Shown: positions 53,669 through 63,649, numbered from the stretch's first letter. The stretch: DNA of 64,000 nucleotides from Natrialba swarupiae (GCF_008245225.1 NZ_VTAW01000004.1:1-64000); one strand, 5' to 3'. Notes: generated by a model from the letters alone, not told the origin. Translations and numbers: made by a program.

Positions 53669-54442
53669 ATGACTGAAGAACACGATCACGACGTAGCAGT
53701 AGATGTTTCGTCCGACGACGAACCACCGGTCACGGCCGATCGAGCCACGGGGACCGTCCGGTCGACGGTGACCGAGGGGGTAGAAACAGGGGTGATTCCG
53801 CTGGCCAGCGGCGGTGTGTTGCTCCTGTCGGCACTCCGATCGGCGATCCGCGGACAGCTTCGTGCGATCCCGAAAGGAATCGTCGGTGCCACACTGCTCC
53901 GATACGGCGTTCGGAAGCGTCGCTCGAGCGAGCGGACCGAGGAATCGGCGGCTTCGGACGCTGGACCTGACCGACGTGGGGAGTCCGAGCCGTCGGCCGA
54001 GGCGGCGGCCGCTTCGGATCGACCCGACTCGGGACGCGAGGGTCGACTCGAGCCGAGCGACGACGACGCCGAGGAGTCTCGGGTCGAGTTCGTCGACGAG
54101 GAGGGCGTCTCGGAGCCACGCTCGAGGCCGGCAACCGACGGTGAGGAGTCCCGCGATCCGCGGCGGACCGTGAACGACGATCCGGTCGAGATCGACGTCT
54201 CGGAGCCGGCGATGGCCGACGAGGTGAGCGAAGCGACGGGGCCGGACCCGGAGCAGGCTCAGCCGGCACAGACCGAAGCGACCGAACCCGAGCCGACTCC
54301 GACGGAGGACGCCCCGGAGTCGGCGGTCGAATCCGACGAGGACGACGACTCGAGCGACCGCGATAGCGAGGCCGACGACGAGGTGCGCGAGGACGATGAG
54401 AACGGAGAGGATGGAACCGAACCGAACGAAACCGATTCGTAA
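53669..54442 (+). CDS. Acidic protein of unknown function
   Basis: A 257-residue protein starting at MTEEHDHDVAVDV. Residues 45-85 hold one moderately hydrophobic segment (VIPLASGGVLLLSALRSAIRG and GATLLRYGVRKRR); the remaining 170 residues are Glu, Asp, Ser, Pro and Arg-rich and look disordered. I do not recognise a family. The tail may only reflect adaptation to high salt. Confidence 0.5.
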   Translation: MTEEHDHDVAVDVSSDDEPPVTADRATGTVRSTVTEGVETGVIPLASGGVLLLSALRSAIRGQLRAIPKGIVGATLLRYGVRKRRSSERTEESAASDAGPDRRGESEPSAEAAAASDRPDSGREGRLEPSDDDAEESRVEFVDEEGVSEPRSRPATDGEESRDPRRTVNDDPVEIDVSEPAMADEVSEATGPDPEQAQPAQTEATEPEPTPTEDAPESAVESDEDDDSSDRDSEADDEVREDDENGEDGTEPNETDS

Positions 54443-54507
54443 TCGGCCGGTGACCGTCACCGCACTCTCACTCGAGTGCGATCGTGAGAATCGGTTCGAC
54501 GATTGCT

Positions 54508-55701
54508 CTACGGGCAGCCGTCCGCGATCGATTCCGCCAGGTCAACCGCCACGTCGTCTCCGAACGCGTCGTCGGCGAAGACGGAGTAGTATCGATCCTC
54601 ACACGACCACTGGAGTTCCGTTCCCTCGTCGGTCGTCGCGATCGATCCCGTTGCGGTTCCGATCTCGATCGACTCGCCGCCGGTCGCGAACGTTCGCGGA
54701 CCGTCGCTCGTGGTGGTCGACACTGTCCCATTCGCACCGCGGTAGAACACCGATACTTGCGTTCGGTTCTCGTCGGGGAACTCGTAGCGGCTCACGCCGT
54801 TGCGTTCGACTCCATCGGGAAGGGCGTCGGGGTCGGGCGCTCCGACGGGGAAGGAAACGGTCTCGTCTGCTTCGTCGACGGATTCGAACTCCTCGATCGA
54901 TGGGAGAACGATCGCTTCGAACTCGTCACCGTCGCCACCATCGTCGATTTCGCCGTTCGCCTCGTCCGATTCCGACGACGGATCGAACTCGAACAGGTCG
55001 TCCTCGAGACCGGGTTCGATCTCGAGGTCGGTGTACGTCGTCTCGAGTTCCGCGCTGTCGCCGACGACGCGGTGACTGACGGGGAACAGCGTTTCCCGAT
55101 CGAGCCAGACCTCCACCCGTTCGGCGTGTCGATTCTCGACGTCGTGCTCGCTCGTCTCGAGTGGAACGGTGTACTCGGTGTCCCCGACGAGTACGTCGAT
55201 CGACCGCTCTATCGTCTCGTCTTCCGGCGGATCGAACGCGAGCCGATACGTCTCGCGGCCGTCGAGCGTGGTTTCCTCGACGTCGGAGAGGGCGTACGAG
55301 TCGTCGGTGAGATACCGTTCTTGCTGTCCGTACAGCCCCTCGAGCATCGACTGCGAGTCGGGATCGACCTCGATGTACTGTACCGAATCGGTTTCGGGCT
55401 CGTGGTGCCAGCGTCGGTCGCCGTCGGAAACGATCAGGTCGCCGTCGCCGGTCTCGATCCGTGTCGTTCCCTCCTCGCGGAGCCAGACGTCCTCCTCGTA
55501 CTGCGTCGTCTCGCCGTCGACGACCGTCCGGACCTCGAGCGTAGCGCTAACCTCGCTCGGAACTTCGTCGTTCTCGAGGCGGTCTGCGATCTCCTCGCCG
55601 GTGACGCTATCGCCGGGGACTGCGACACAGCCGGCTGTCAGGAGGGCGACGACGAGGACGACGATCGGAAGCGACCGTCGGTAGCGGGGACTCGAGGGCA
55701 T
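54508..55701 (-). CDS. LolA-like haloarchaeal lipoprotein
   Basis: A 397-residue lipoprotein with a signal and lipobox LLTAGC (Cys about residue 24). The first half (ATLEVRTVVDGETTQYEEDVW; RRWHHEPETDSVQYIEVD; YRLAFDP) resembles the open beta-barrel LolA/LppX fold, and an acidic linker (SSESDEANGEIDDGGDGDE) separates a second domain (VSFPVGAPDPDALPDGVE). It sits outside the cell, tethered by lipid. Role unknown, perhaps binding of a lipophilic molecule. The start is the ATG at 55701. Confidence 0.7.
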   Translation of the reverse strand: MPSSPRYRRSLPIVVLVVALLTAGCVAVPGDSVTGEEIADRLENDEVPSEVSATLEVRTVVDGETTQYEEDVWLREEGTTRIETGDGDLIVSDGDRRWHHEPETDSVQYIEVDPDSQSMLEGLYGQQERYLTDDSYALSDVEETTLDGRETYRLAFDPPEDETIERSIDVLVGDTEYTVPLETSEHDVENRHAERVEVWLDRETLFPVSHRVVGDSAELETTYTDLEIEPGLEDDLFEFDPSSESDEANGEIDDGGDGDEFEAIVLPSIEEFESVDEADETVSFPVGAPDPDALPDGVERNGVSRYEFPDENRTQVSVFYRGANGTVSTTTSDGPRTFATGGESIEIGTATGSIATTDEGTELQWSCEDRYYSVFADDAFGDDVAVDLAESIADGCP

Positions 55702-55810
55702 CACTCGGGTGACTGACGTGAACGACCAAATAATCGACGAATCGTTCGCACGTGTCGACTCGATGGTATGGAACAGTACACGGGGGAACAGTCGTCTGTC
55801 ACCTCGGGGA

Positions 55811-56125
55811 CTACTCCTGGTAGCCGAAGCCGCCCGCGAAGAGCTTGGAGACGTAGCTCAGTACGAGCAACGCGACGACGAGTCCGACCAAGGCGTACGG
55901 CCGAAACCCGTAGTAGATCTCCTGGATACCGTAGAGCACGACGAGGACGCCCATCAGCAACGCGGTGCCACCTGCCCATCGCGAGACGTACGCTGGATCG
56001 ACAGACTCGTCGTAGTTACCGTGGAGCTCTGCCCGCCCGCGAAACGCGATCAGATAGCCGAGATACAGAATGAGGAGTCCACAGCCGAGCCAGACCAGAC
56101 CGCTGACGACGTTGAAATCGACCAT
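55811..56125 (-). CDS. Small membrane protein (three helices)
   Basis: A 104-residue protein from MVDFNVVSGLVWLGCGLL with three membrane helices (residues 8-28, 50-68, 75-92). The central YDESVDPAYVSRWAGGTALLMG resembles DUF3784-like small proteins. No function is known. It is divergent from the Lrp gene. Confidence 0.6.
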   Translation of the reverse strand: MVDFNVVSGLVWLGCGLLILYLGYLIAFRGRAELHGNYDESVDPAYVSRWAGGTALLMGVLVVLYGIQEIYYGFRPYALVGLVVALLVLSYVSKLFAGGFGYQE

Positions 56126-56245
56126 CCTCCTGGCGGACGTGGGGAAAGCGTTCGAATAAGTCCAGCGATCGACGCCGCTCCCGTCGGTGAACCCAACGTT
56201 TTCGTATACAAAAGATATTTTCCCGTCGGAGCAAAACGGAGTAGT

Positions 56246-56674
56246 ATGAGTACGCAGGCGACGGAAGATCGGATCCTCCAGGTTCTCGAGGAGGACGCCC
56301 AGGCATCCTACACCGAGATCGCTGATCGGGCGGACGTCTCGAAACCCACGGTTCGAAAGTACATCAAACAACTCGAAGAGGACGGAGTCATCGTCGGCTA
56401 TTCGGCAGACGTCGACCCGAAGAAACTCGCGAGTCAGACCATCGCCCTCGTCGGTTTCGACGTCGCGAGCGAACGCTACGTCGAAGCGACGAAGGCGCTG
56501 AAAGGGTTCGACGAGATCGAGGCACTGTACAGTTCGAGTGGCGACCACATGCTGATGGCGGAGGTCCGCGCCGAGGACGGCGACGCCCTGGGTGAGTTTA
56601 TTTCCGACGAACTCCTCGAGATCGACGGTGTGACCGCGGCACATCCCTCGTTTCTCCAGGAGCGACTGAAGTAA
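56246..56674 (+). CDS. Lrp/AsnC family transcriptional regulator
   Basis: A 142-residue regulator. Residues 1-55 form the HTH (ILQVLEEDAQASYTEIADRADVSKPTVRKYIKQLEEDGVI), and residues 60-140 form the ligand-binding RAM/AsnC domain (FDVASERYVEATKAL; YSSSGDHMLMAEVRAED). The effector, probably an amino acid, is not known. GTATACAAAAGATATTTTCC lies just upstream and may be the promoter. Confidence 0.92.
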   Translation: MSTQATEDRILQVLEEDAQASYTEIADRADVSKPTVRKYIKQLEEDGVIVGYSADVDPKKLASQTIALVGFDVASERYVEATKALKGFDEIEALYSSSGDHMLMAEVRAEDGDALGEFISDELLEIDGVTAAHPSFLQERLK

Positions 56675-56812
56675 CCGCCTCTCGTCTTCGAACGCGTCGA
56701 TTCTCGTTCCGGACGTTCGGGCCGACGGTTTCCGGTCCATTCGCCCGGCCGTCGCCGTGTTCTCACCCGCGTCAACGCCGGTGTTTTGACCGTCCCCACC
56801 GTACGGTCGAGT

Positions 56813-57295
56813 ATGCCCACCTACGAACGACGGACGACGATCGACGCCCCGATCGAGGACGTCTGGGCCTTTTCGGCCGACGTCTCCGGACTCGAGGCGG
56901 TAACTCCCGACTGGCTGGGTCTTCGCGTCGAGTCGGTGATCGGTCCCGACGGAACGCTCGGTCGGAACGGACTCGAGGTCGGAACGGAGATTTCGCTGTC
57001 GATGCGCCCGTTCGGTGTCGGCCCACGCCAGTACTGGACGTCCCTCATTACCGAGGTCGATCGTCGCGACGGTGCGGCGTACTTTCGTGACGAGATGGTC
57101 CGTGGCCCCTTCGACCGGTGGGTGCACACGCACTCGTTTTTCGCCGACGGCGATCGGACCGTCCTTCGAGATCACGTCGCCTACGACCTCCCGTTCGGAC
57201 CTCTCTCCGGAGCGGTATCGCCGGTCTCGCACGTCGGCTTCGAGGCGATGTTCCGGGAACGCCATCGGGCGACGAACGCCGAACTCGAGCGATAA
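56813..57295 (+). CDS. SRPBCC superfamily protein
   Basis: A 160-residue START/polyketide-cyclase-like fold protein: TYERRTTIDAPIEDVWAFSADVSGLEAV and YFRDEMVRGPFDRWVHTHSF are typical. It probably binds a hydrophobic ligand, with no evident catalytic residue set. It is cytosolic. The ATG at 56813 gives the family's usual start. Confidence 0.85.
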   Translation: MPTYERRTTIDAPIEDVWAFSADVSGLEAVTPDWLGLRVESVIGPDGTLGRNGLEVGTEISLSMRPFGVGPRQYWTSLITEVDRRDGAAYFRDEMVRGPFDRWVHTHSFFADGDRTVLRDHVAYDLPFGPLSGAVSPVSHVGFEAMFRERHRATNAELER

Positions 57296-57459
57296 CGTCG
57301 TACACAGGAGTCGATCGGCGATCTGTGTGAAGAACACGAGGCGGGCGTGGTTGGATTCGACGACACCGGCGGCTCCCCGCGACCGGGTTCGCGGACCTGC
57401 GCTAACCGGTCTCTGCTGACGGCAAGTTCCGTTTCGAAAACGGTACCTCACATGAGCGA

Positions 57460-58380
57460 GTGCGCTCGGACGTGAACGGCTGGAACCTCGAGGGATCGAC
57501 GACGCCGTACGTCGCACTCGCCGCTGCGGTGTTCGCGGCGAGTACGAGCGCCATTTTGGTTCGCTGGAGCCACGCACCGTCGTCGGTCGCGGCCTTCTAC
57601 CGGACCCTGTTCACCACGGCGCTGCTCGCTCCGATCGCGCTGGTGTGGTACCGCGAGGAGTTTCGTCGCCTCTCCTGGCGCGACGGTGGCTTCGCGGCCG
57701 TCGCCGGCGTCGCGCTCGCCGTCCACTTCGCGGCCTGGTTCGAGAGCCTGAATCACACGAGCGTCGCCGCGAGCGTCACGCTCGTCCAGACCCAACCGAT
57801 CTTCGTCGCCCTCGGGGCCGCGCTCGTTCTCGGGGAGCGGGTCTCCCGGGAGACCGTCCTCGGCATCGTGATCGCGATCGTCGGCGCGACGATCATGTCC
57901 CTTGGCGACGCCGGCGAGGCACCGATCTCCGACGCGACGACGTTCGGCAACGCGCTCGCCCTTCTCGGCGCGGTCACCGTCGCTGGCTACGTACTGGCGG
58001 GCCGGTCGATCCGCCAGCGGGTCTCGTTGTTCCCCTACGTCACAGTCGTCTACACCGCCTGCGCGGCGACGCTGTTCGTCCTCGTCGGGGCACAGGGCCA
58101 CGACTACGTCGCTTACCCGGCCCGCGAGTGGCTGCTCTTTCTCGGCATGGCCGTCGGTCCCGGCGTCTTCGGTCACACCGTCGTCAACTGGGTCCTGAAA
58201 CACCTCGAGTCGGTCGTGGTCAGCGTCGCCTGGCTCGGCGAACCCGTCGGCGCGACGCTGCTCGCGCTCGCGTTGCTCACCGAGATTCCCGACGCCGTCA
58301 CCGTGGTCGGCGGCCTCGTCGTCCTCGGGGGAATCTACGTGACGACGATCGAACGCGAACGGCGTCGTGTCGATGGGTGA
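57460..58380 (+). CDS. EamA (DMT) family transporter
   Basis: A 306-residue transporter with ten predicted helices in two EamA repeats (LAAAVFAASTSAILVRWSH and LALLGAVTVAGYVLAGRS start them). AASVTLVQTQPIFVALGAALVLGERV is the conserved EamA sequence. It exports or imports small metabolites; the substrate is unknown. The start is a GTG at 57460; an ATG eight bases upstream is in another frame. Confidence 0.87.
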   Translation: MRSDVNGWNLEGSTTPYVALAAAVFAASTSAILVRWSHAPSSVAAFYRTLFTTALLAPIALVWYREEFRRLSWRDGGFAAVAGVALAVHFAAWFESLNHTSVAASVTLVQTQPIFVALGAALVLGERVSRETVLGIVIAIVGATIMSLGDAGEAPISDATTFGNALALLGAVTVAGYVLAGRSIRQRVSLFPYVTVVYTACAATLFVLVGAQGHDYVAYPAREWLLFLGMAVGPGVFGHTVVNWVLKHLESVVVSVAWLGEPVGATLLALALLTEIPDAVTVVGGLVVLGGIYVTTIERERRRVDG

Positions 58381-58401
58381 ACGTCGCGTCGTTGCCCGAC
58401 G

Positions 58402-59319
58402 TCAACGTGATCCGGTCTTCATACCCTCGGCCGAATCCTCGAAGAGTTCGCTCACGAGCCGCTTCTCCGCCTTGCGGAGATGTTCGCCGACCGTACTCGG
58501 TGCACACTCGAGTCGATCGGCGATCTGCTCGTGGCTCGTCTCGCTCGGCTGGTCGTAGTAGCCAAGTTCGTAGGCCACCGCGAGCACCTCGCGCTGGCGT
58601 TCGGTTAGCGATCGTCCCCGATGAAGGCTCTCCCGGTAGGTGCCGACCTCGAGCACCGTCGCCTCGAGCGCCGACGGGAGTGTCTCGAAGGCACTCGAGA
58701 GGTCCGACTGCGTTCCGACGACGGTGAGTTCGACGCTATCGGGGTGAAACGTTACCGGGAGCAAGACGACGAGACTATCGCTGGTGAATCGTTCGCGAAT
58801 CTCGCCGACCCCCGGCGGCGCTCGAAACCGGACGTACGCGTAGACGACGCCCGTCTCGGCGCTTGCGATCTCCCACTCGAGGACGTCCGGATCCGACTCG
58901 AGAACCCGGTGAACCGTCGCCTCGTCGGCTTCGATCGAGAGCGTGTACGTCGGCGTGTCGGTATCCGCAACCCCGCCAGCCAGGAGGTGTACCGTGTCGA
59001 CTCCCTCGCTCCCCGCGAGATCCGCGATCGGCGTGTCGTACTGTTCGGTACCGATTGTGGGGGCCTGCCGTTCGTCCTCGACTCCGGAAGCGAAGCGGCC
59101 GCCACCGGAGCGATCGTCGGTATCTCCGGGCTCGTCTCCTCTACCATCGGACCCATCGCTGCCGTCGTGTTCGTTTCCCCTACGACCGGACCCGTCCCCG
59201 CCGCCGGACTCGTCACTCCAATCGTCCGGTCCGTTTCTCCTCTCGCCGGACTCGTCTTCCGCAGTACGCTCGGCCGGCTCGGGCGTGGATGGCCGCAGTC
59301 GGGTGCGAACGTAGTTCAT
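58402..59319 (-). CDS. HTH-10 (bacterio-opsin activator type) regulator
   Basis: A 305-residue protein. Residues 1-90 are a Gly/Ser/Asp/Arg-rich low-complexity segment. The middle region (DTVHLLAGGVADTDTPTYTL; VYAYVRFRAPPGVGEIRERF) is a sensor-like domain. The C-terminal HTH_10 shows LTERQREVLAVAYELGYYDQP and SHEQIADRLECAPSTVGEHLRKAEKRL. Such proteins respond to signals and activate haloarchaeal genes. It is divergent from the cytochrome P450, which suggests control. Confidence 0.85.
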   Translation of the reverse strand: MNYVRTRLRPSTPEPAERTAEDESGERRNGPDDWSDESGGGDGSGRRGNEHDGSDGSDGRGDEPGDTDDRSGGGRFASGVEDERQAPTIGTEQYDTPIADLAGSEGVDTVHLLAGGVADTDTPTYTLSIEADEATVHRVLESDPDVLEWEIASAETGVVYAYVRFRAPPGVGEIRERFTSDSLVVLLPVTFHPDSVELTVVGTQSDLSSAFETLPSALEATVLEVGTYRESLHRGRSLTERQREVLAVAYELGYYDQPSETSHEQIADRLECAPSTVGEHLRKAEKRLVSELFEDSAEGMKTGSR

Positions 59320-59344
59320 ACACGCTCGGCAGTATCTCCCATTA

Positions 59345-59353
59345 CTTATAAAT
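59345..59353 (-). promoter_or_regulatory. Promoter of the HTH-10 regulator
   Basis: ATTTATAAG on the minus strand is 26-34 bases before the HTH-10 ATG, so the transcript is probably leaderless. Confidence 0.55.
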
Positions 59354-59406
59354 CACCGGTCCGGACCGGCAGTAACGCCACTCGAGTTTGCGGGAAACGA
59401 ACGGGT

Positions 59407-60726
59407 ATGAGCGAGACGATTCCGACTGTCGGCCGCGTTCCCGTGCTTGGAAGCGCCCTCGAGATCGGTCGGGACCCCTTTCGATTTCTGGAGGGGGCTC
59501 CCGAGGAGTACGGTCCGGTGTTTCGCGTCTCGATCCCCGGACTTTCGTTCGTCTGCTATACGGACGCCGAGCTCGTCGAGCGGGTGCTGGCCGGAAAGGC
59601 GGACCGGTACCGCAAGGATCCCCGGGAGATCGACCTCCTCGGCGACTTGCTCGGTGACGGCCTGCTCACCGCCCGCGGCGACGACTGGGAGCGCGGCCGC
59701 GAGCACGTCCAGCCCGCGTTCTATCCGGGTCGGCTCCGCGAGTATGGTGAGGAGATGCTCGATCGAACCGCCGACGAACTCGAGCGATGGGATGACGGCG
59801 AGGTGATCGACGTCCACGGGGCGGCGACGCGACTGACGTTGTCGATCGTCGCGACGACGATGTTCGGCGTCGACGACGTCGCGGAGACCGACGCCATCGC
59901 GGCCGCCGCCGACGCGATCACGAGCCGGTTCGAGCCTTCGCGCGTGCCGATGGAGATCCCATTGTGGGTGCCGACGCCGGCGAATCGACGGTATCGAAAC
60001 GCGACCGACGAACTCGACGACGTCATCGGGTCGATACTGCGGCGACGACGGGCCTCGGGTGACGAACTGAACGGTGGCGACAGTTCCGACCTCTGTTCGG
60101 CACTGCTGTCGGCCGGCGAGTCGGGGACGCTCTCCGACGACGAGATCCGGGATCATCTCGTCACCATGTTGCTCGCAGGCCACGAGACGACGGCCATCGC
60201 GTTGACGTACGCGCTCGGATTGCTGGCAACGCATCCGGACGAGCGTAAGCGCGTCCTCGAAGAGGTCCGAGCGGTCGACGAACTCACGCCCCAGACGAAC
60301 CTTCCCCGCACGGATCGCGTCGTTCGTGAGAGTCTCCGGCTCTACCCGCCGACGTATATGCTCTTTCGCCAGACCACGAAACCCGATACCGTTGCCGGAT
60401 ACGAGGTGCCAGCGGGGACGCGAGTCGTCCTCTCCCAGTGGGCGATCCACCGCAGCGACCGATACTACGACGATCCGCTCGCGTTCCGGCCCGGTCGGTG
60501 GACCTCCGAAATGCGCGAGTCGCTCCCCGAGTACGCGTACTTCCCGTTCGGCGGCGGCGCGCGCCAGTGTATTGGCCGGCGATTCGCCCTGCTCGAGCTT
60601 CGGCTCGTCCTCGCGCGAATCCTTCGCTCGGTTCGACTCGAGGCGACGCCCGAGACGGAACTGTCGCCGACGCCAGCGTTGACGTCGCGTCCCGAGAGCC
60701 CCGTCTGGGTGCGGGTTCGGCGGTGA
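59407..60726 (+). CDS. Cytochrome P450
   Basis: A 439-residue haem monooxygenase without a membrane anchor. AGHETT (257-262) is the I-helix oxygen-binding motif, ESLR (308-311) the ExxR salt bridge, and FGGGARQCIG (381-390) the haem loop with Cys388. The substrate is unknown; the sequence is in the style of fatty-acid or carotenoid hydroxylases. No ferredoxin or reductase is adjacent, so redox partners must be elsewhere. It is divergent from an HTH-10 regulator. Confidence 0.95.
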   Translation: MSETIPTVGRVPVLGSALEIGRDPFRFLEGAPEEYGPVFRVSIPGLSFVCYTDAELVERVLAGKADRYRKDPREIDLLGDLLGDGLLTARGDDWERGREHVQPAFYPGRLREYGEEMLDRTADELERWDDGEVIDVHGAATRLTLSIVATTMFGVDDVAETDAIAAAADAITSRFEPSRVPMEIPLWVPTPANRRYRNATDELDDVIGSILRRRRASGDELNGGDSSDLCSALLSAGESGTLSDDEIRDHLVTMLLAGHETTAIALTYALGLLATHPDERKRVLEEVRAVDELTPQTNLPRTDRVVRESLRLYPPTYMLFRQTTKPDTVAGYEVPAGTRVVLSQWAIHRSDRYYDDPLAFRPGRWTSEMRESLPEYAYFPFGGGARQCIGRRFALLELRLVLARILRSVRLEATPETELSPTPALTSRPESPVWVRVRR

Positions 60727-60763
60727 GCGGCCGCTCCCGAGTGGGGCGTAATCGAACCCGGAG

Positions 60764-62104
60764 TCACCGTTCGACGTGTGTCTGTGCGTCGAATCCACCG
60801 CGAACGAGCGGTTTCGCGATATGTCGGCGGGCACACGGCGGCACTTCGTACCACCCTTCTTCGAGGTCGCGCTCGAGTGGAATCTCCGCTTTCCCCGGCG
60901 CGTCGGTGTCACATTCGCGACACCGGTAGCCCTGATTTCGGCCGGCGCTCTCCATCGTCCGCCCGCAATCGGAACACGTAGGCGTCACCCGCTCGCTCCG
61001 GACGAGGTCGCGGACGGCGAACTTCTCGAGTTTGAGCGTGCCGTCCGACACCTCGCCGCAGGCGGTGATTCGATCGCCGACTCGAAGGGCGCGAACGCGG
61101 TCCCGAAAGCGCTTGGTCGGCTCGAAGGCGGCACACTCGATGGAGAGGCCGTCGACATCACCGCGCTCTTGATTACCCTCTCCGTCGCTCGAGGACTCGC
61201 CCTCGAGCGTGAAGAAGACGTGTCCGCCGCGACGGGTTTCGGGCTCGCTTGCAACTCGGCCGTCGAGTCGGTACGCGCGACCGTCGCGAACGTCGGCGAT
61301 CGATCCCTCCCGGAGGTGGACGTCGGTCCCCTGGTTCGTGACGAACAGGCGACTCGAGGCGACGGGTTCGCTCTCGATCCCCGCGGCGACCCGCCGCACG
61401 GTCTCGGGGTCGTCGCCGCGGATGCCGTAGAGGATCGGACCCGGCGTGTGGGGCACGCAGACAGTCTCGCTTTCGCCGCGGTCGACGGTGTCCCAGGCCT
61501 CCGGATAGCCGCGGTCGGCCGCGGCGAAGACGCTCTCGGCGTCGACGTCCCGCGTCGTTCCCCACCGTTGGGGCTCCCGGTAGGCGATCTGTTCGTAGGT
61601 CCATCCCTCGAGTTCGCGCCAGCTTCCGAGCGCGGCCAGCGCGCCGATCCGACCGCGGCCGTCGCCAGCGTGCCACGACCGGTAGCCGTGACGGTCGACG
61701 AGCGCGGCGGCGTCGTCGATATCGAGGTGTTCGCGGATCGCACGGCGAGCGAACCGAGCGGCGCTCTCGGGGATCGCATCGGCAGGGTGGTCGGCGACGA
61801 CGAGCCCCGGATTCGTTCGTTCGTCGGCAGTTTCGGCCAGCGACTCGAGTTCGGCACGTGCGATCGCGAACGCCCGGTCGGGGTCGCAGTCGACGTGGAC
61901 CGCGAGTGCGGCGTTTCCGCGGGTTTTGTACTCGACTGCCGGGTTCAGCCTGACGAGGAGGATCCGGCGAACGCATGCGGCCCCGCCTTCGGACCCTTCA
62001 CCGGTCGCCGGATGGCACAACCGCTCGGCGATCCGCGAAGCGACGTACGTCGTACACATCCCGCGCTCCCGCGAGTCCGTATCGTCCAGCGCGACGACGG
62101 TCAT
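60764..62104 (-). CDS. tiaS: tRNA(Ile2) 2-agmatinylcytidine synthetase TiaS
   Basis: A 446-residue archaeal enzyme that attaches agmatine to C34 of tRNA-Ile(CAU) so it reads AUA. The ATP-dependent kinase-like N-terminus has ALDDTDSRERGMCTTY, the FLD-type domain GYRSWHAGDGRGRIG, and an OB domain (VEPTKRFRDRVRALRVGDRI-like). The C-terminal zinc ribbon reads CSDCGRTME and CRECDTD. TiaS is restricted to archaea. The gene stands alone and is divergent from a regulator. Confidence 0.95.
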   Translation of the reverse strand: MTVVALDDTDSRERGMCTTYVASRIAERLCHPATGEGSEGGAACVRRILLVRLNPAVEYKTRGNAALAVHVDCDPDRAFAIARAELESLAETADERTNPGLVVADHPADAIPESAARFARRAIREHLDIDDAAALVDRHGYRSWHAGDGRGRIGALAALGSWRELEGWTYEQIAYREPQRWGTTRDVDAESVFAAADRGYPEAWDTVDRGESETVCVPHTPGPILYGIRGDDPETVRRVAAGIESEPVASSRLFVTNQGTDVHLREGSIADVRDGRAYRLDGRVASEPETRRGGHVFFTLEGESSSDGEGNQERGDVDGLSIECAAFEPTKRFRDRVRALRVGDRITACGEVSDGTLKLEKFAVRDLVRSERVTPTCSDCGRTMESAGRNQGYRCRECDTDAPGKAEIPLERDLEEGWYEVPPCARRHIAKPLVRGGFDAQTHVER

Positions 62105-62286
62105 CGTCGGTGGTTCGGTCGCGAAGACGTAACGCCTTTCGCACCGAGACGACGGTGCCCGCGACCCGAACGGTCCAGCCCGAAAGAAGTATATAACTGT
62201 ATCCGTGCCTCGAGGCCGAAATTGCGATACAGCATCCGGGTCTCCTGGGGAAACACTGATATAGGAGGAATCGCTTACGTTTCCCT

Positions 62287-63258
62287 ATGTCTCGTTCCGC
62301 ACTGGTCGGAAACGTAACCGCGATGTTAGAGGATGCGGGCTTCGTGGTGAGCGACCGGTGTGCGATCCGTCCGAAGAGTTTCGACGTCGCCGCACGGCGC
62401 GGCGAGGATCTCATCCTCGTGAAAATCCTGGGGAACATCGACGCGTTCAACGAGGCGACCGGCCACGAGATGCGCCGGCTCGGCACGTACCTCCAGGCGA
62501 CGCCACTGGTCATCGGCCTGCGCAGTCGCGACGAGGATCTCAAACCGGACGTGGTGTACTTCCGCCACGGCGTTCCCGTTTTCAGCCCCGATACGGCGTA
62601 CAACCTGTTCATCGAGGACGTCCCGCCGCTGATCTACGCCGCCCCGGGCGGGCTCTACGTCAACATCGACGGCGACCTACTCGCCGACGAGCGCGAGGGT
62701 CGCGACTGGAGTCTCGGTCGACTCGCGAACGAACTCGGCGTCTCTCGACGGACCGTCTCGAAGTACGAAGACGGAATGAACGCCTCCGTCGAGATCGCGA
62801 TGGCGCTGCAGGAACTGTTCAACGCGCCGCTGACCAATCCCGTCGACGTCCTCGAGGGAGCCGACGACGTCCACGAGACCGAGGCGACTCCCGACGATCC
62901 GGAAGCGGACCCGGACGACGAACAGGTCGTCACCGTGCTTACCCGGGCCGGCTACAGCGTTCACCCGACCGTCAGGTCGCCGTTCAAGGCAATCAGCCGG
63001 GACGAGGAAGACGTCGACGAGTCGGTCGTCCTCACCGGCCACTCGGAGTTTACCAAGACCGCCGAAAAACGCGCCCGCATCATGAGTTCGATCAGTCGGG
63101 TCACCCGAACGCGGTCGGTGTACGTCGTCGACCGCGCGAAACGCGACGCCGTCGACGGCACCGCACTCATCGAGCGCGAGGAACTCGAGCAGTTCCGCGA
63201 CGCCGACGACCTCCGGGACGTCATCCGGGAGCGCGCCGAGCGCGAAGAAGCGGTCTGA
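62287..63258 (+). CDS. Archaeal XRE-type transcriptional regulator (COG1395-like)
   Basis: A 323-residue DNA-binding protein. The N-terminal nuclease-like fold ([24 protein letters not shown]) precedes an HTH at about residues 140-165 ([22 protein letters not shown]). A C-terminal region resembles the N-terminal one ([17 protein letters not shown]). It fits the archaeal-specific putative regulator family, probably binding its own operator. TATA-like CTGATATAGG lies upstream at about 62257. Confidence 0.85.
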   Translation: MSRSALVGNVTAMLEDAGFVVSDRCAIRPKSFDVAARRGEDLILVKILGNIDAFNEATGHEMRRLGTYLQATPLVIGLRSRDEDLKPDVVYFRHGVPVFSPDTAYNLFIEDVPPLIYAAPGGLYVNIDGDLLADEREGRDWSLGRLANELGVSRRTVSKYEDGMNASVEIAMALQELFNAPLTNPVDVLEGADDVHETEATPDDPEADPDDEQVVTVLTRAGYSVHPTVRSPFKAISRDEEDVDESVVLTGHSEFTKTAEKRARIMSSISRVTRTRSVYVVDRAKRDAVDGTALIEREELEQFRDADDLRDVIRERAEREEAV

Positions 63259-63403
63259 CGCCCCGCAGTTTCCCGGTTTTCAGTTGCGTGGCTACGTCGT
63301 CGACGATTTCACTGGTACCCGGGGTTGCAGTTTGTACACCCTTCAGAAACTCGAGTCACTGCCGCTGCGAATGCCGGTACCGGGGTCGCAATCGATATCG
63401 GTG

Positions 63404-63649
63404 TTAGGCGTACGTCTCTTCGAGGTACTCGACGATATCGTCGCTCTCGGGCATCCCTTCGACGTCGTTTGCTTCGTCAGTGATAACCGGGACGCCCGTC
63501 TGTCCGCTCACGCGCTCGACTTCCGTCCGATCGCCGTGTGAGCGAGGGACTTCGATCACGTCGTACTCGAGGTCGAGTTCCTCGAGTTTCGAGCGGACTT
63601 TCGCACAGAACGGACAGCCGGGGAGGTCGTACATCGTGATATCTGCCAT
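63404..63649 (-). CDS. Glutaredoxin / thioredoxin-fold protein
   Basis: An 81-residue thioredoxin-fold protein. CPFC at residues 12-15 is the redox site, GVPVI is the cis-Pro loop near residue 52, and DIVEYLEETYA is the last helix. It may act with gamma-glutamylcysteine, the haloarchaeal thiol, rather than glutathione (established for the group; inferred here). It is alone in orientation. Confidence 0.9.
   Translation of the reverse strand: MADITMYDLPGCPFCAKVRSKLEELDLEYDVIEVPRSHGDRTEVERVSGQTGVPVITDEANDVEGMPESDDIVEYLEETYA

Noticed and set aside
55811-57577. 588-codon minus-strand frame ending in the small membrane protein
   Set aside because: The first 480 codons lie antisense to the Lrp and SRPBCC genes. 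Only the end starting at MVDFNVVSG is gene-like.
60776-62317. 513-codon plus-strand frame over tiaS
   Set aside because: Antisense to a well-supported enzyme with its own catalytic motifs.
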